Positions 1 through 5,674 of a DNA stretch of 5,786 bases are shown one piece after another. A model generated the notes under the pieces. That model ran no database searches. It was not told the DNA's origin and saw nothing but the letters and a program-made list of their open reading frames with translations. Origin of the DNA: Planctomycetota bacterium. Lineage in GTDB: Bacteria > Planctomycetota > MHYJ01 > JACQXL01 > JAVHLO01. The stretch lies in assembly GCA_031082105.1 (NCBI GenBank), contig JAVHLO010000233.1, positions 1 through 5,786 of the forward strand. The letters run 5' to 3'. Positions within the stretch are counted from its first letter, which is position 1. Each line of letters opens with the position of its first letter. The position numbers and the translations under genes were made by a program.

Positions 1-56
1 CGGCTGCGGCCTGCGTGGCTTACTACAAACTTGCAGTCTGTCGCGAGTTATCGAAA

Positions 57-145
57 GTTCGTGACATTTGAAATTGCGGAATCAGTGCCGCGACCGTGAG
101 GGAGCGGTAGGCGACAGGTTCCGCCGACTGTGAATTGTCACGAAC
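57..145. repeat. Nested imperfect palindrome in the leader of gene 1
   Basis: A perfect 10-bp inverted repeat, GTTCGTGACA at 57-66 and TGTCACGAAC at 136-145, encloses a second one, GCGGAA at 76-81 and TTCCGC at 119-124. A short third stem at the centre pairs CCGC at 88-91 with GCGG at 104-107. The nesting could fold into one branched or interrupted hairpin, as RNA or single-stranded DNA. It ends 78 bp before the start of gene 1, so it may be a structured 5' leader, a regulatory site or a small mobile palindrome. Its edges are set only by the outer repeat. No target duplication was seen. Bases 1-56 show no feature I can support. Confidence 0.5.
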
Positions 146-202
146 CGCCAACCTGGTTATTCGCGTATCCAGGGAACGGCGCGACAGACTGTCATTCACG
201 CT

Positions 203-214
203 TCTTCATGAAGA
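203..214. promoter_or_regulatory. 12-bp perfect palindrome overlapping the gene 1 ribosome binding site
   Basis: TCTTCATGAAGA is its own reverse complement and covers the start of the purine-rich ribosome binding site of gene 1. The identical 12-mer recurs at 5652-5663 after gene 2. It could be an operator that would block translation or transcription of gene 1 when bound, but no binding protein can be named, and chance is possible. Confidence 0.25.
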
Positions 215-216
215 GG
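211..216 (+). promoter_or_regulatory. Ribosome binding site of gene 1
   Basis: AAGAGG sits 6 nt before the ATG at 223 and decides this start. The alternative in-frame ATG at 208 overlaps this motif and has no Shine-Dalgarno of its own. The first start of the open frame (130) would add 31 residues that do not resemble the N-terminus of any activator family. Confidence 0.7.
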
Positions 217-222
217 AAAACC

Positions 223-1212
223 ATGCCCGACCAGAAGCCGCTCAGTTTTTCGGAGATATACCGCTCGGGGCTCGTGAGCTTCGACATGATCCTCGGCGTC
301 AGCAAGGCGATGCTCGATACGATCAGCCAAGCGAAGAGCGCCGCGCTCTCGGATGCCCCGGTGCTCCTCGTCGGAGAGACCGGCACGGGGAAGAACATCC
401 TTGCGCAGGCGATACACAACGCCGGCGGCCGCAGCAAGCGGCCCTTCTGCGAGGTCAACTGCGGCGGGCTTCACGAGATGCTCCAGGAATCCGAGCTCTT
501 CGGCCATACCAGGGGCGCATTCACCGGCGCCGACAAGGATCGAGACGGACTTCTCATGCTGGCCCAGGGCGGCACGCTGTTCCTGAACGAGGTGGGCGAT
601 ATCCCGGCGTCCACGCAGAAGAAACTGATCGACGTGATCGAATACAAGAAATTCCGTAAGCTCGGGCAGGACATCGAATCCACGACCAATATCCGGGCGA
701 TAGCCGGCACGAACAGGGATCTCGATTCGCTGCGCGCCAAGGGGGAGTTCAGGGACGACTTCTACTACAGGCTCAACTGCTTCCGCATCGAAGTCCCGGC
801 CCTCAGAAAGAGAAAAGACGACATTCCGGTCCTGGTCGACTCTCTACTGAGGGAGTTCTCCGCGCGCGAATCCAAGAACGTCTCCGGCGTGTCGCCAAAG
901 GCGATGTCGGTGCTCGTGGACTACGACTGGCCCGGGAACGTGCGCCAACTCAGATTCGTCATCTGGCGAACGGTCGCCACGGTCGATTCCGAGATGATCG
1001 AGGAAGAGCACGTGGTGGAGACCCTCGAACTCTCCGACGCCAAGTCTCCGAACACGCCGCTGGCCTCGCTTGAAGAGGTCGAGCGAAACTACATCACGAA
1101 AGTTCTTTGTCTCACCAACTGGAACAAGACCCGCGCCGCCGAAATTCTGCGGATCTCCCGGGTCGGACTCAACCGCAGGATCCACGCCCTCCGCATATCC
1201 GAACCGGCCTAA
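223..1212 (+). CDS. Receiver-less sigma-54 dependent transcriptional activator (enhancer-binding protein)
   Basis: This 329-aa protein belongs to the NtrC/PspF class of AAA+ activators, which use ATP hydrolysis to open promoters bound by sigma-54 RNA polymerase. Only about 20 residues precede the AAA+ domain, so there is no receiver, GAF or PAS input domain; PspF has the same architecture at nearly the same length. Visible motifs are Walker A GETGTGKN (51-58), the sigma-54 contact loop GAFTGA (98-103), Walker B GGTLFLNEVGD (116-126), sensor I GTNRDL (162-167), the arginine-finger region FRDDFYYRL (176-184) and sensor II WPGNVRQL (236-243). A Fis-type helix-turn-helix follows at 283-325, with the NWNKTRAAEILRISR core. 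The odd point is Asn122, where the family has the Mg-coordinating Walker B Asp; the catalytic Glu123 is kept. Asn58 also replaces the usual Glu after the Walker A lysine. The stop codon lies inside the repeat element 1209-1341, but the C-terminus has normal length. A likely target is the promoter at 1641-1656 (inference). The family assignment is secure; the ligand or partner is unknown. Confidence 0.95.
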   Translation: MPDQKPLSFSEIYRSGLVSFDMILGVSKAMLDTISQAKSAALSDAPVLLVGETGTGKNILAQAIHNAGGRSKRPFCEVNCGGLHEMLQESELFGHTRGAFTGADKDRDGLLMLAQGGTLFLNEVGDIPASTQKKLIDVIEYKKFRKLGQDIESTTNIRAIAGTNRDLDSLRAKGEFRDDFYYRLNCFRIEVPALRKRKDDIPVLVDSLLREFSARESKNVSGVSPKAMSVLVDYDWPGNVRQLRFVIWRTVATVDSEMIEEEHVVETLELSDAKSPNTPLASLEEVERNYITKVLCLTNWNKTRAAEILRISRVGLNRRIHALRISEPA

Positions 1213-1341
1213 TACCGCTTCAACATTGAATTCGGAGGTTGTAGGGCGGCCCCTTGTGGGCCGCCGTCGGCGGTCGGAAGCGGCGGGGGACAAGCCCCCG
1301 CCCTACAGGCACCCCCGAATTCGACCTTGAAGCGGCACTAG
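1209..1341. repeat. REP/BIME-type paired inverted hairpin element
   Basis: The element is a 133-bp imperfect palindrome. Its outer arms start CTAATACCGCTTCAA at 1209-1223 and end TTGAAGCGGCACTAG at 1327-1341; about 26 of 32 positions match, with a 3-nt indel. Inside are two hairpins in inverted orientation, each with a perfect 8-bp stem and a 5-nt loop. The first is GTAG (1241-1244), stem 1245-1252, loop CTTGT and stem 1258-1265. The second is stem 1282-1289, loop ACAAG, stem 1295-1302 and then CTAC (1303-1306), which is GTAG on the other strand. The two arms differ at six bases, all in three adjacent stem pairs (CCC/GGG against GGG/CCC), so every change is compensated. GTAG before a hairpin is the signature of REP sequences handled by RAYT (Y1) transposases. 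No transposase is in the window, so this would be a non-autonomous copy. It covers the stop codon of gene 1 and may stabilise the 3' end of its mRNA. There is no T-tract, so it is not a classical terminator. Confidence 0.8.
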
Positions 1342-1424
1342 TGGGGGTGGCGCGCCAGATACTCTACTCCCAAATTGAAGCTTGAAGGTCTACAAGCAGC
1401 CCGTTCGCGTCTTCCCCTGTACCG

Positions 1425-1500
1425 CCGCCGCCCCCGGCGGGCCGTGACGTCCCGCTTCCGCGGGGCGTACGGCCTGAGAAGCGGGCAGGCTGCCCCGCCC
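1425..1500. other. Cluster of GC-rich hairpins in the intergenic region
   Basis: Three short inverted repeats follow each other: CCGCC/GGCGG around 1425-1440, CCCGC-TTCC-GCGGG at 1451-1464, and a longer bulged stem GCGGGCAG/CTGCCCCGC at about 1481-1498. None is followed by a T-tract, so intrinsic termination is not supported. No convincing coding potential was found on either strand from 1342 to 1640. The cluster could be decayed repeat DNA or structured RNA at the end of the gene 1 transcript. Confidence 0.35.
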
Positions 1501-1503
1501 GCA

Positions 1504-1519
1504 GTGTGCGCCTGCACAC
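1504..1519. promoter_or_regulatory. Candidate upstream activator site (16-bp inverted repeat)
   Basis: GTGTGCGCCTGCACAC is a perfect inverted repeat with 6-bp half sites and a 4-bp spacer. Its centre lies about 155 bp before the start point predicted from the sigma-54 promoter at 1641-1656, inside the usual range for enhancer-binding protein sites. A Fis-type helix-turn-helix dimer such as that of gene 1 would bind a dyad of this size. The binding itself is inference. Confidence 0.45.
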
Positions 1520-1640
1520 CAGTTTCTGGCACATTTCCGATCACTTCGCCCCTTTCTGGTCTCAGTTCGAATATGCCCTTCCTAACTCCCGTCCCTCTCA
1601 GGCGATAGGCGCGCCGAATCCGCTTCCTCCTGCGCAATCG

Positions 1641-1656
1641 TGGCACGGGCTGTGCT
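1641..1656 (+). promoter_or_regulatory. Sigma-54 (-24/-12) promoter upstream of the hybrid kinase
   Basis: TGGCACGGGCTGTGCT matches the consensus TGGCACG-N4-TTGCW at every defined position except one (G instead of the first T of TTGC). The invariant GG (1642-1643) and GC (1654-1655) have the required 10-bp spacing. Transcription would begin near 1667. The next gene on this strand is the kinase, and the gene just upstream is a sigma-54 activator, which strengthens the call. A nearby TGGCAC at 1527 lacks the -12 element and was not called. Confidence 0.65.
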
Positions 1657-1666
1657 TAGTTGTATC

Positions 1667-2006
1667 CGGGCACGGAGCGGGACGGCACTGAAAAACAACC
1701 TTGCCGGCCTCGGGAGTAGTCTCCGCGGACCACGTGTCCTTCCGCGTGCGACGCAGAGGCCGACAGACGACCACAAAGGGGCCGGGAACTCGGGAAAAGT
1801 GTCTTCTCGCGATCTTGGGTCTTGCCGGCGCACTTCCCTCCGGCGCGGATGGCAATGGCATCGGCTTCCGTACGCGCTCCTTCGCCTGCGCTCGCCGCAG
1901 ACTGCCGACAGATGGAACTCGCCGATCCCGTCTCCATCCGAGTCCGGACGCGCGCAGTGAGACCGGATTGTCGTACAGGAGAACGTGGAACGCGGAAAGT
2001 GCGCAC
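1667..2006 (+). other. Predicted long 5' leader of the kinase mRNA
   Basis: If transcription starts near 1667, about 340 nt precede the chosen kinase start. This stretch stays open in the kinase frame from a TTG at 1701, 34 nt after the predicted start point, but that TTG has no adjacent Shine-Dalgarno. The 102 extra residues are arginine-rich with no recognisable domain. I therefore treat it as leader, not as coding. No riboswitch, tRNA or attenuator with a T-tract was recognised. Confidence 0.4.
1994..1999 (+). promoter_or_regulatory. Ribosome binding site chosen for the kinase start
   Basis: GGAAAG lies 7 nt before the ATG at 2007. It is only moderate, but it is better than anything before the in-frame ATG at 2040 or the TTG at 1701. 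A stronger AGGAG at 1977-1981 is 25 nt away from the ATG and is followed by an out-of-frame GTG. Confidence 0.45.
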
Positions 2007-5000
2007 ATGCGCAACTTCAGCGTCTTTCTGCTGCGTCCAATGAAAAGACCATCAAAAATCAAGGGGCAAACGAAGGCGGAGCTGCTGATGCAGGTTCAAC
2101 GGCTCGAGCGCCGTCTCGCCAGGCTGGAAACCCCGGACCGCGCGAAGAGAAGGTCGCCCCGACTGGAAGCCCCCAATCAACAGTCTCAGGCGACCGAACG
2201 GCAGCTCAAGGCCGCCAACCGACAACTTGCAGCGTCCAACCGGCAGTTGGCGGCCGGCAACGCACAGCTCACGGCCGCCGAGAGATACCTGGAGATAAGA
2301 AGCCGTCTCGCGGAGATATTCTCGCTCCTCCCTGACGACGGGATGTACGACGCGGTACTCAATGTCGTTCTCGAGGCGATGAGGAGCGAATACGGCGTAT
2401 TCGGGTACATCGATGAGAACGGCGACCTTGTGGTCCCGTCCCTGACCCGGCATGTCTGGGACAGATGCGGGGTGGCCGACAAGGACATCGTGTTTCCGCG
2501 CGCCCGGTGGGGCGACAGCAGTTGGCCCCGCGCCATCAGAGAAAAACGGCTCAATTACACCAACGAACCGTCCACGCGCGTCCCCGAGGGGCATATCGCG
2601 ATCAGGCGTCATGTCTCTCTGCCGATCATCCATCGCGGCGAAGTGGTCGGCCTGCTCCAGGTCGCCAACAAGCCTTCCGACTACACGGAGTCGGAAGTCA
2701 ATCTTCTGGAACGACTCGGCATGGCCATCGCTCCCATCCTCGATGCGCGCCTCAAGCGGGACAGATCGGAGCGAGAGCGGAAGAAGGCGGAACAGCGCCT
2801 GCAACACGCCAATGCGGCGCTGCAGGGACTTCTGGACGCCACGCCTGAATCGCTCTTTCTCATGAGCCCGGACGGCACCGTCCGCGTTGCCAACAAGACC
2901 GTTGCGGCGCGACTTGGAAGGAGCGTCGAGGAGCTTGTGGGCCGCGGTATCTGGGAGGTTCTTCCGGCCGATGTAGTCCGGAACCGCCGGCCCCGCGTGG
3001 AAGCCATAGTCCGCTCGGGCAAACAGGCCTCCTTCGAGGATAGACTCGGGGACCATTTCATCTTGAACATTGTGCGGCCCATTTCCGACGAACACGGCAC
3101 AGTCAAAGATGTGGCTGTCATGGGCGTCGACATCGGCGAGCGTAAGCGGCTCGAGCACGAACGCGAGATCACGGTCGAGTTCCTGCGCCTGGCCGGCGGG
3201 AACTTGCCCGTGCGAGAACTCGTTGGAAAGACGGCTCGCTTCTTCAAAGAGCATTTGGGATTCGAGGCCGTGGGGATTCGCCTTCAGACGGACGACGACT
3301 ATCCCTATTTCGAGGCGAACGGCTTTCCCGAGGAATTCGTCCAGTTGGAGAATTCACTCTGCGCCCGCACCGAGTCCGGGGAAGTCGCGCGGGACAGCGC
3401 GGGCAATCCCGTCCTGGAGTGCATGTGCGGCAATATCATCTGCGGGAGGTTCGATCCGTCCAAGCCGTTCTTCACGCCCGGCGGCAGCTTCTGGACGAAC
3501 TGCACGACCCGCCTGCTCGCGAACACGACCGAGGCGGACCGGCAGGCGCGGACTCGCAACCGATGCAACGGCCAGGGATACGAATCCGTGGCGCTGATTC
3601 CCATCCGCTCCGGCAGTCGCTGTTCGGGACTGCTGCAGTTGAACGACCGTCGCGAGGGAATGTTCTCAATCCAGCTCATCGCTCTGTTCGAAAGGTTGGC
3701 CGGCTATTTCAGCATTGCCCTCGCAGAGGCCCGCGCCAGGGAGATGCTGTGCAGAAGTGAAGAGCAGTACCGTTCCCTGTTCCAGAATGCGACGCTGGGA
3801 ATTTATCAGACCACGCCCGCCGGTCGGATTCTTGCCGCGAATCCGGCCCTCGTCCGGATGTTGGGCTATGATACCTTCGAAGCGCTGGCTCAAAACAACC
3901 TCGAAGAAACCGGCTATGAGCCGGACTATCCCCGGGGCAGATTCAAAGCGCAGATCGAGCGTGACGGAGAAGTGCGTGGACTTGAGTCCGCGTGGAAGAG
4001 GAGGGACGGTACCCGGATCTTCGTGCGCGAGAGCGCGCGCGCCGTGCGGGACCCCTCCGGGGCGATCGCGCACTACGAGGGCGTCGTTGAAGACATAACC
4101 GCCCGCCGGCTCGCGGAAGAAGAGATCCGGTCGCTTACGAAGCAGATCGAGTTCGTCCTGGGCGCCACGAAGACCGGTCTGGACATCATCGACTCGGATC
4201 TGAACATCCGGTATGTCGACCCCGCGTGGAGGAAGATCTACGGCGAAACCGCAGGGAAGAAGTGCTTCGAATATTTTATGGACCGCTCTTCCCCTTGTCC
4301 CGACTGTGGTGTCCTCAAGGCCCTGGAGACCAAGGCTCCCGTCGTTACCGAAGAACGATTGCCGCGCGAAGACAACCGTCCGATCCAGGTCACGACCATC
4401 CCGTTTCAGGACGAGAACGGCAAGTGGCTTGCGGCGGAGGTGAACGTTGACATCTCCGAGCGCAAGAATCTCGAAGAACAGTTTCGCCAGTCGCAGAAGC
4501 TCGAGGCCGTCGGCAAGCTCGCGGGCGGACTGGCGCACGATTTCAACAATATTCTCACGGCACTCATGGGGCATTGCGATCTCATGAAGCAGGGCATCGG
4601 GACTGAAGACCCGTTGGCCGAGAACCTGGCCCAGATAGAAATCTCCGCGGAGCGCGCGGCCGCGCTCACGCGACAGCTCCTCGCCTTCAGCCGCAGGCAG
4701 ACCCTTCAACCGAAGGTGCTCGACCTGAATGCGCTCGTCCGCAACCTCGACCTCATGCTCCGGCGGCTCATCGGCGAGGACATCGACTTTCTAACCACGC
4801 TCGACGGCGACTTGGGCTGTGTTGTGGCGGACCCGGGTCAGATCGAGCAGGTGATCGCGAACCTGGCGGTCAACGCCCGCGATGCCATGCCCGACGGCGG
4901 CAAGCTCACCATCGAGACCGCGAACGCCGAACTCGACGCCGAATACTCGAGGGGACACGTGGGCGCGACACCCGGCCGCTACGTGCTGCTTGCCGTCTCG

Positions 5001-5636
5001 GATACCGGGTGCGGGATGGACGAGACGACGAAGAGCAGGATCTTCGAGCCGTTCTTCACGACCAAGGAGAAGGGCAAGGGCACCGGGCTCGGCCTGTCGA
5101 CGGTCTACGGTATCGTGAAACAGTCGGGCGGCAACATCTGGGTCTACAGCGAGCCGGGCAAAGGCGCGACCTTCAAGATATACCTGCCCCGTACGGATGC
5201 GCGGCCGGAGCCGGAGGCGAGATCCGTGGAAGAAAGTCCGGTTATGGGCCACGGCGAACACATACTCATCGTGGAGGACGAGCCCGCGCTGCAGAACCTG
5301 TTCGAGAGAATGCTGAAGAGCATGAACTATCGCGTTTCAGTCGCCGCAAGTGGAGGCGAAGCCTTGACGGCGGTCGAGAAGAACGGAGTCCTGCCCGACC
5401 TGCTCATCACGGACGTCGTCATGCCCGGGATGAGCGGCGTGGCGCTCGTGGAGCGGCTACGCAGGACGCAGCCCAACTTGAAGGTCCTCTACATGTCGGG
5501 ATACACGGAGAACGCGATCGTGCACCACGGCATCCTCGATCCGGGTATCCCCTTCATCCAGAAGCCGTTCAACCTCGGCGCCCTCGCCGCGAAGATCAAT
5601 TCGCTGCTGCGGGAGACGCGATCCGGCGCCCGATGA
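2007..5636 (+). CDS. Hybrid sensor histidine kinase, GAF-PAS-GAF-PAS-PAS-HisKA-HATPase-REC
   Basis: This soluble 1209-aa kinase would sense a cytoplasmic signal, autophosphorylate and pass phosphate to its own receiver. Residue numbers count from the ATG at 2007. A coiled coil (about 20-100) with QLxAxNR heptads leads into GAF1 (about 105-250). PAS1 (265-385) follows, then a cysteine-rich GAF2 (387-580, Cys452, 472, 474, 479, 499, 520, 539). Next are PAS2 (583-709) and PAS3 (710-825, Cys753, 764, 767 in a C-x10-CPDC pattern). The HisKA domain has GGLAHDFNNIL with phospho-acceptor His844. The ATPase has the N-box Asn952/Asn956, DTGCGM from Asp999, EPFFTTK and GKGTGLGLS. The C-terminal receiver (1086-1207) has the acidic pocket Glu1090/Asp1091/Glu1092, phospho-acceptor Asp1136, Ser1164 and Lys1186, all intact. 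No membrane segment or signal peptide is visible. The start is uncertain: 2040 would remove 11 residues, and TTG 1701 would add 102. A sigma-54 promoter lies upstream. There is no phosphotransfer protein in the window. The class is certain; the signal and output are unknown. Confidence 0.95.
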   Translation: MRNFSVFLLRPMKRPSKIKGQTKAELLMQVQRLERRLARLETPDRAKRRSPRLEAPNQQSQATERQLKAANRQLAASNRQLAAGNAQLTAAERYLEIRSRLAEIFSLLPDDGMYDAVLNVVLEAMRSEYGVFGYIDENGDLVVPSLTRHVWDRCGVADKDIVFPRARWGDSSWPRAIREKRLNYTNEPSTRVPEGHIAIRRHVSLPIIHRGEVVGLLQVANKPSDYTESEVNLLERLGMAIAPILDARLKRDRSERERKKAEQRLQHANAALQGLLDATPESLFLMSPDGTVRVANKTVAARLGRSVEELVGRGIWEVLPADVVRNRRPRVEAIVRSGKQASFEDRLGDHFILNIVRPISDEHGTVKDVAVMGVDIGERKRLEHEREITVEFLRLAGGNLPVRELVGKTARFFKEHLGFEAVGIRLQTDDDYPYFEANGFPEEFVQLENSLCARTESGEVARDSAGNPVLECMCGNIICGRFDPSKPFFTPGGSFWTNCTTRLLANTTEADRQARTRNRCNGQGYESVALIPIRSGSRCSGLLQLNDRREGMFSIQLIALFERLAGYFSIALAEARAREMLCRSEEQYRSLFQNATLGIYQTTPAGRILAANPALVRMLGYDTFEALAQNNLEETGYEPDYPRGRFKAQIERDGEVRGLESAWKRRDGTRIFVRESARAVRDPSGAIAHYEGVVEDITARRLAEEEIRSLTKQIEFVLGATKTGLDIIDSDLNIRYVDPAWRKIYGETAGKKCFEYFMDRSSPCPDCGVLKALETKAPVVTEERLPREDNRPIQVTTIPFQDENGKWLAAEVNVDISERKNLEEQFRQSQKLEAVGKLAGGLAHDFNNILTALMGHCDLMKQGIGTEDPLAENLAQIEISAERAAALTRQLLAFSRRQTLQPKVLDLNALVRNLDLMLRRLIGEDIDFLTTLDGDLGCVVADPGQIEQVIANLAVNARDAMPDGGKLTIETANAELDAEYSRGHVGATPGRYVLLAVSDTGCGMDETTKSRIFEPFFTTKEKGKGTGLGLSTVYGIVKQSGGNIWVYSEPGKGATFKIYLPRTDARPEPEARSVEESPVMGHGEHILIVEDEPALQNLFERMLKSMNYRVSVAASGGEALTAVEKNGVLPDLLITDVVMPGMSGVALVERLRRTQPNLKVLYMSGYTENAIVHHGILDPGIPFIQKPFNLGALAAKINSLLRETRSGAR
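2202..2285 (+). repeat. Four tandem 21-bp units coding heptads of a coiled coil
   Basis: The kinase repeats a seven-residue unit four times: QLKAANR, QLAASNR, QLAAGNA and QLTAAER, with a fifth weaker unit after it. Synonymous codons differ between units, so this is an old duplication held by protein selection rather than a recent slippage tract. It would form a parallel dimer stalk before GAF1. Confidence 0.75.
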
Positions 5637-5651
5637 GCCGGTAACCGGGCC

Positions 5652-5663
5652 TCTTCATGAAGA
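5652..5663. promoter_or_regulatory. Second copy of the 12-bp palindrome TCTTCATGAAGA
   Basis: This is identical to 203-214 and lies 15 bp after the kinase stop codon. It could be an operator for a gene beyond the window or a coincidence. No terminator with a T-tract is seen between the stop codon and the repeat at 5675. Confidence 0.2.
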
Positions 5664-5674
5664 AAGGTGGACGT

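Noticed and set aside
3..71. C-terminal fragment of an upstream gene ending at the TGA 69-71
   Set aside because: Only 22 codons are visible with no recognisable motif and no codon bias; two frames are open here, so it cannot be supported.
75..90. Minus-strand GG-N10-GC motif (CGGCACTGATTCCGCA) as a divergent sigma-54 promoter
   Set aside because: GG/GC spacing is right, but it lacks the leading T, the G after GGCAC and both Ts of TTGC, and no divergent gene is visible in the window.
1282..1302. Rho-independent terminator for gene 1
   Set aside because: The hairpin is strong but is followed by CTACAGG, not a T-tract; it is better explained as half of the REP pair.
1209..1341. CRISPR repeat or integron attC site
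   Set aside because: There are only two inverted, not direct, repeat units and no regular spacers, and the GTAG-hairpin layout fits a REP pair better than an attC site.
1527..1542. Second TGGCAC as a sigma-54 promoter
   Set aside because: The -12 position reads AT instead of the invariant GC at the required spacing.
1598..2062. Minus-strand 154-aa open frame over the intergenic region
   Set aside because: Arginine- and proline-rich, low-complexity translation expected from GC-rich DNA; no domain, and it lies across the sigma-54 promoter.
1985..2335. GTG-started frame with a strong AGGAG at 1977-1981
   Set aside because: It overlaps the kinase coding sequence out of frame, its protein has no recognisable pattern, and the GTG is only 3 nt from the AGGAG.
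2052..3254. Long minus-strand open frame (400 aa) inside the kinase
   Set aside because: It is the mirror frame of a GC-rich coding sequence; the plus strand shows clear GAF and PAS domains.
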